In this document: piece by piece, positions 61,563-64,000 of the stretch
How positions within the stretch are numbered: position 1 is the first letter of the stretch
How the letters are laid out: each line of letters begins with the position of its first letter
Source of the DNA: Ruminococcus sp. OA3
GTDB lineage: Bacteria; Bacillota; Clostridia; Lachnospirales; Lachnospiraceae
Direction: 5' to 3'
Assembly: GCF_022440845.1 (NCBI RefSeq)
Contig: NZ_JAKNTO010000001.1
Coordinates: 1,984,001 to 2,048,000, forward strand
Length of the DNA stretch: 64,000 bases
Made by a program: the position numbers and the translations under genes
Notes under the pieces: generated by a model
What the model saw: only the letters and a program-made list of their open reading frames with translations
Database searches by the model: none
What the model was told of the DNA's origin: nothing

Positions 61563-62522
61563 ATGATACACATATTTAATTTTACCAACATCGATGATGA
61601 ACTTGAACGGTTTGGGGGAGCAGAGGATATGAGTCGGTTCGCACTGGCACATGGCTGTTCTGGGATTGAACTTCAAATGTATCAGGATCCCCGGGAAACC
61701 TGGATGGACAAAAATCTGGTGAAGGGAATTCATTTATCTTTCTGGAATAACTGGATGGATCTGTGGCTTGGAAATGAAAGTGGATTGTTGGAAGAATTCG
61801 GAGACATGAAGACCGTGGAGGAGTATTACGGCGGAACATCACGGGAGGCCATGGTTCAAAAACTGGACAGGGAGCTGAATATCGCGCAGGAGCTGGGGGC
61901 GAAATATGTGGTGTTTCATGTGTCGGAAATTACGATTCCTCAGTCATATCACCGAAGGTTTGCCTATATTGATGAAGAAGTTATCGATGCTTCCTGCGAA
62001 CTGATCAATATGTTGATGGAAGGAAGAAAAGCATCCTTTGAATTCCTGATGGAAAATCTCTGGTGGCCCGGGCTCAACTATCAGCGTCCGGAAATGGTAA
62101 AGAGACTGCTTGATGGCGTCAGATATGAAAGAAAAGGTCTGATGCTGGACACCGGGCATCTGATGAACTGTAATACAGCTCTTCGCACACAGGAGCAGGC
62201 CGTGCAGTATATTTATCAGATTCTGAAGATGCAGGAAGAGTTTCTGCCCTGCATCCGCGGAGTGCATCTTAACGCTTCACTCTCGGGTGAATACGTGGAA
62301 GGCGTGCTGGGAAAAGAACCTGTTCTGGCGGAAAAATACTGGGATCGCTGGTGTCAGGTGTTTTCTCATATTTTTCAGATGGATCAGCATCAGGCATTTT
62401 CTGATTCCGGAGTGCATGAGCTTATTCAGTACATTGCGCCGGAGTATCTGACGCATGAGCTGATCAGCAGAGATCCTGATGAACTGGGGCGTATGATTGA
62501 CTGCCAGCAGAACGTGATATAG
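61563..62522 (+). CDS. TIM-barrel protein of the sugar isomerase/AP-endonuclease-2 superfamily
   Basis: The start is ATG 61563, 8 bases behind GAAAGGA, giving 319 residues. The barrel pattern with metal-site candidates is visible: YVVFHVSEI (His), FEFLMENLWWPG (Glu), LMLDTGHLM (Asp/His), IRGVHLNASLSG (His). These are the ligand positions of xylose-isomerase-like/AP-endonuclease-2 proteins. The substrate cannot be read. It stands between nifJ and a convergent LacI-type regulator. Sugar isomerase or epimerase is likelier than DNA repair. Confidence 0.7.
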   Translation: MIHIFNFTNIDDELERFGGAEDMSRFALAHGCSGIELQMYQDPRETWMDKNLVKGIHLSFWNNWMDLWLGNESGLLEEFGDMKTVEEYYGGTSREAMVQKLDRELNIAQELGAKYVVFHVSEITIPQSYHRRFAYIDEEVIDASCELINMLMEGRKASFEFLMENLWWPGLNYQRPEMVKRLLDGVRYERKGLMLDTGHLMNCNTALRTQEQAVQYIYQILKMQEEFLPCIRGVHLNASLSGEYVEGVLGKEPVLAEKYWDRWCQVFSHIFQMDQHQAFSDSGVHELIQYIAPEYLTHELISRDPDELGRMIDCQQNVI

Positions 62523-62549
62523 CGGCGGCAGCGTCTGGTATAAAAGAAC

Positions 62550-62595
62550 AGCAGATTTCTCTTTAAATAATAATAGAGAAGTCTGCTGCTTTTTT
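62550..62595. terminator. Shared terminator between convergent genes
   Basis: AGCAGATTTCTCT (62550-62562) pairs with AGAGAAGTCTGCT (62575-62587), with GC and six T residues on the plus side and A-rich sequence on the other flank, so it can serve both strands. Confidence 0.85.
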
Positions 62596-62599
62596 GTGT

Positions 62600-63658
62600 C
62601 TAAAATTCTTTCATATGTTCGTCTTCAAACATATCGATGTTTGCATCGGTTCCGATGTAAATCGGTGTTCTGATGTTGACAGGCGGTGGCGCAATGTTGG
62701 AAATCAGATATTCATAAAGTGATTTGATGACGATTTTCCCCAATTTATAGGGCGTCAGTCCGATGGTATAATCGATCACACCTTCTCTTACATAATGCAT
62801 GACTTTTGGTGCGAAAATCAGGGAGACCAGTTTTACTTTTCCCTGCTTTCCGGCGTCAATGACCGCCTGTGCCATATCTTCGGAAAAGCTGACACAATTC
62901 CACATTCCTTTCAGATCAGGATGGGCTTTCAAAATCGATGCGGTCTTCTGATAGGTGATTACTTGCTGGCTTAATGTCTCTTCAACGGCTACGATACGGA
63001 CTGAAGGAGCGCGCTCTTTCAGATATTCGGTAAATCCTTCAATTCTTTTAATACAGGAGTTTACGTTCATGGAACCGGTCAGAAGCGCGATTTCCCCCTC
63101 GTAGCCGATCGATTTGCACAGCAGAGAAGCTGAAATCTGTCCGGTGCGGTACAGATCTTCGCCGATAAAACTGACACGCCGGCTATTGGGCAGATCCGCA
63201 TCGTAAGTAAAAATTGGAATATTTCTGTCAGCAAAATCTGAGATAAGATCTGTAATGTGCTTGTTTCGTATGCCTCGCAGGGCGATGCCATCTATAGGCT
63301 GCTCTTTTAAATGTTTTAAGATAGCAATCAGCTGCTGTGGTTCATAGTTGGCGCATTGATAATAATCCACCTGAAGTCCGTAAGGCTTATACTCCAGGTA
63401 ACAGGTGTCCATTCCTGCTTTGAGTGAATTCATAAAGACATCTACGAGTTCTGGTATGATGACAGCTATGCGTACCTGCTTCTTTTCCTCCTGCATATAT
63501 TTTCTGAGATGTACAGGCTGGTAATTTGTCTCAATAATAATCGTTTTTATTTTTTCGCGGACCGCATCGCTCACGCCGGGGCGGTTATGTATGACTTTAT
63601 CTACCGTTGCGCGAGATACACCGGCGAGTTCTGCTATAGCCTGGGTGGTGATTTTCAT
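62600..63658 (-). CDS. LacI-family transcriptional regulator
   Basis: The start is ATG 63658 behind AAGGAGG, giving 352 residues. The N-terminal LacI headpiece is ITTQAIAELAGVSRATVDKV with HNRPGVSDAVREKIK. The effector domain is of the ribose-binding (Peripla_BP_4) type: YYQCANYEPQQLIAILKHLK, RVSFIGEDLYRTGQISASLL. VDKVIHNRPGVS marks a subgroup that often controls cyclitol or sugar clusters. It may regulate the transcript starting at 63870 that leaves the window, or the TIM-barrel gene; both are inference. Confidence 0.92.
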   Translation of the reverse strand: MKITTQAIAELAGVSRATVDKVIHNRPGVSDAVREKIKTIIIETNYQPVHLRKYMQEEKKQVRIAVIIPELVDVFMNSLKAGMDTCYLEYKPYGLQVDYYQCANYEPQQLIAILKHLKEQPIDGIALRGIRNKHITDLISDFADRNIPIFTYDADLPNSRRVSFIGEDLYRTGQISASLLCKSIGYEGEIALLTGSMNVNSCIKRIEGFTEYLKERAPSVRIVAVEETLSQQVITYQKTASILKAHPDLKGMWNCVSFSEDMAQAVIDAGKQGKVKLVSLIFAPKVMHYVREGVIDYTIGLTPYKLGKIVIKSLYEYLISNIAPPPVNIRTPIYIGTDANIDMFEDEHMKEF

Positions 63659-63707
63659 ATAGTATCCTCCTTGATCTGCCTGGATTAGCGATTGATCACT
63701 TATAATG

Positions 63708-63736
63708 ATTGTATATACAAAGAAATTAAATGTCAA
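63708..63736 (-). promoter_or_regulatory. Promoter of the LacI-type regulator gene
   Basis: Minus-strand TTGACA (63736-63731), 17 bases, TACAAT (63713-63708). Confidence 0.78.
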
Positions 63737-64000
63737 TTAAAAATGTAACCTTGGTTTCGTTTCTATTCAAATGAACGTAAAAATACACAGAATAAAATTA
63801 TGCGTTCACGAGAACACAATGAAAAATATGGCAGAATAAATAAATAATAACCAGAGATACGACTGTTTATTGACATAATAAACCAATAATTATAAAATGA
63901 GTCTAAATCAAAAGAAGAAATTACTACTCATAATGTAAATTGAAATGTAAAGCAAAATAAAATGAAAGTATTCAGTATACAGTGTGACCACTGTGGCTGG
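63737..64000 (+). promoter_or_regulatory. AT-rich intergenic end with a rightward promoter
   Basis: No gene. TTGACA (63870-63875), 17 bases, TAAAAT (63893-63898) points to a gene beyond the right edge, likely divergent from and controlled by the LacI-type regulator. No clear LacI palindrome was found. Confidence 0.6.

Overview
The window reads as one piece of a chromosome from an anaerobic, low-to-mid GC Firmicute of the class Clostridia, most likely a Lachnospiraceae-type gut bacterium. This is inferred from the single-chain pyruvate:ferredoxin oxidoreductase, a tryptophan T-box, a c-di-GMP-I riboswitch, BirA-controlled BioY, strong AGGAGG ribosome sites and TTGACA-N17-TATAAT promoters. No rRNA, tRNA or CRISPR array was seen.

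Region by region. 1-5.7 kb: the N-terminal part of a cell-wall-binding repeat protein, then a LuxR-type two-component system divergent from a three-gene ABC-2 exporter. 5.8-11.2 kb: housekeeping genes (RluF-type pseudouridine synthase, a divergent NAD-dependent DNA ligase, cardiolipin synthase, MetA). 11.2-21.5 kb: an AT-richer accessory stretch with a frameshifted HU-like gene, a zinc-ribbon/HNH/AP2-like protein, and a c-di-GMP riboswitch in front of a YbjQ-like protein, a 963-residue BspA-like surface protein and a zinc-ribbon/TPR membrane protein. It ends with a frameshifted XRE regulator, a toxin-antitoxin pair and gene remnants. 21.5-31.7 kb: ECF sigma/anti-sigma pair, a 1066-residue hybrid kinase, AzlCD, a manganese (yybP-ykoY) riboswitch controlling a P-type cation ATPase, galactose mutarotase and an isochorismatase-family hydrolase. 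31.9-34.8 kb: two glycolipid-type glycosyltransferases and a TVP38-family membrane protein.

34.8-47.4 kb is a self-contained catabolic locus. An AraC-type and a GntR/LacI hybrid regulator diverge from an operon of UroD-like protein, ribose-type ABC importer (binding protein, two permeases, double ATPase), inositol-dehydrogenase-like oxidoreductase, zinc alcohol dehydrogenase and two paralogous Gfo/Idh/MocA oxidoreductases. The likely theme is uptake and stepwise oxidation of a polyol, cyclitol or modified sugar. The substrate is unknown.

47.5-64 kb: an ABC-F protein, a sugar nucleotidyltransferase and a second zinc dehydrogenase. Then a T-box-controlled trpEGCFBA operon that lacks trpD, bioY behind two tandem BirA operators, the large nifJ gene, a TIM-barrel protein and a LacI-type regulator. 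A promoter at the right end points out of the window.

The most unusual points are: the UroD/Gfo-Idh catabolic locus; the c-di-GMP-switched surface locus; a recurring hairpin plus Shine-Dalgarno element (three copies); the missing trpD; and the tandem BirA sites. All functions come from reading motifs by eye; no database search was run.
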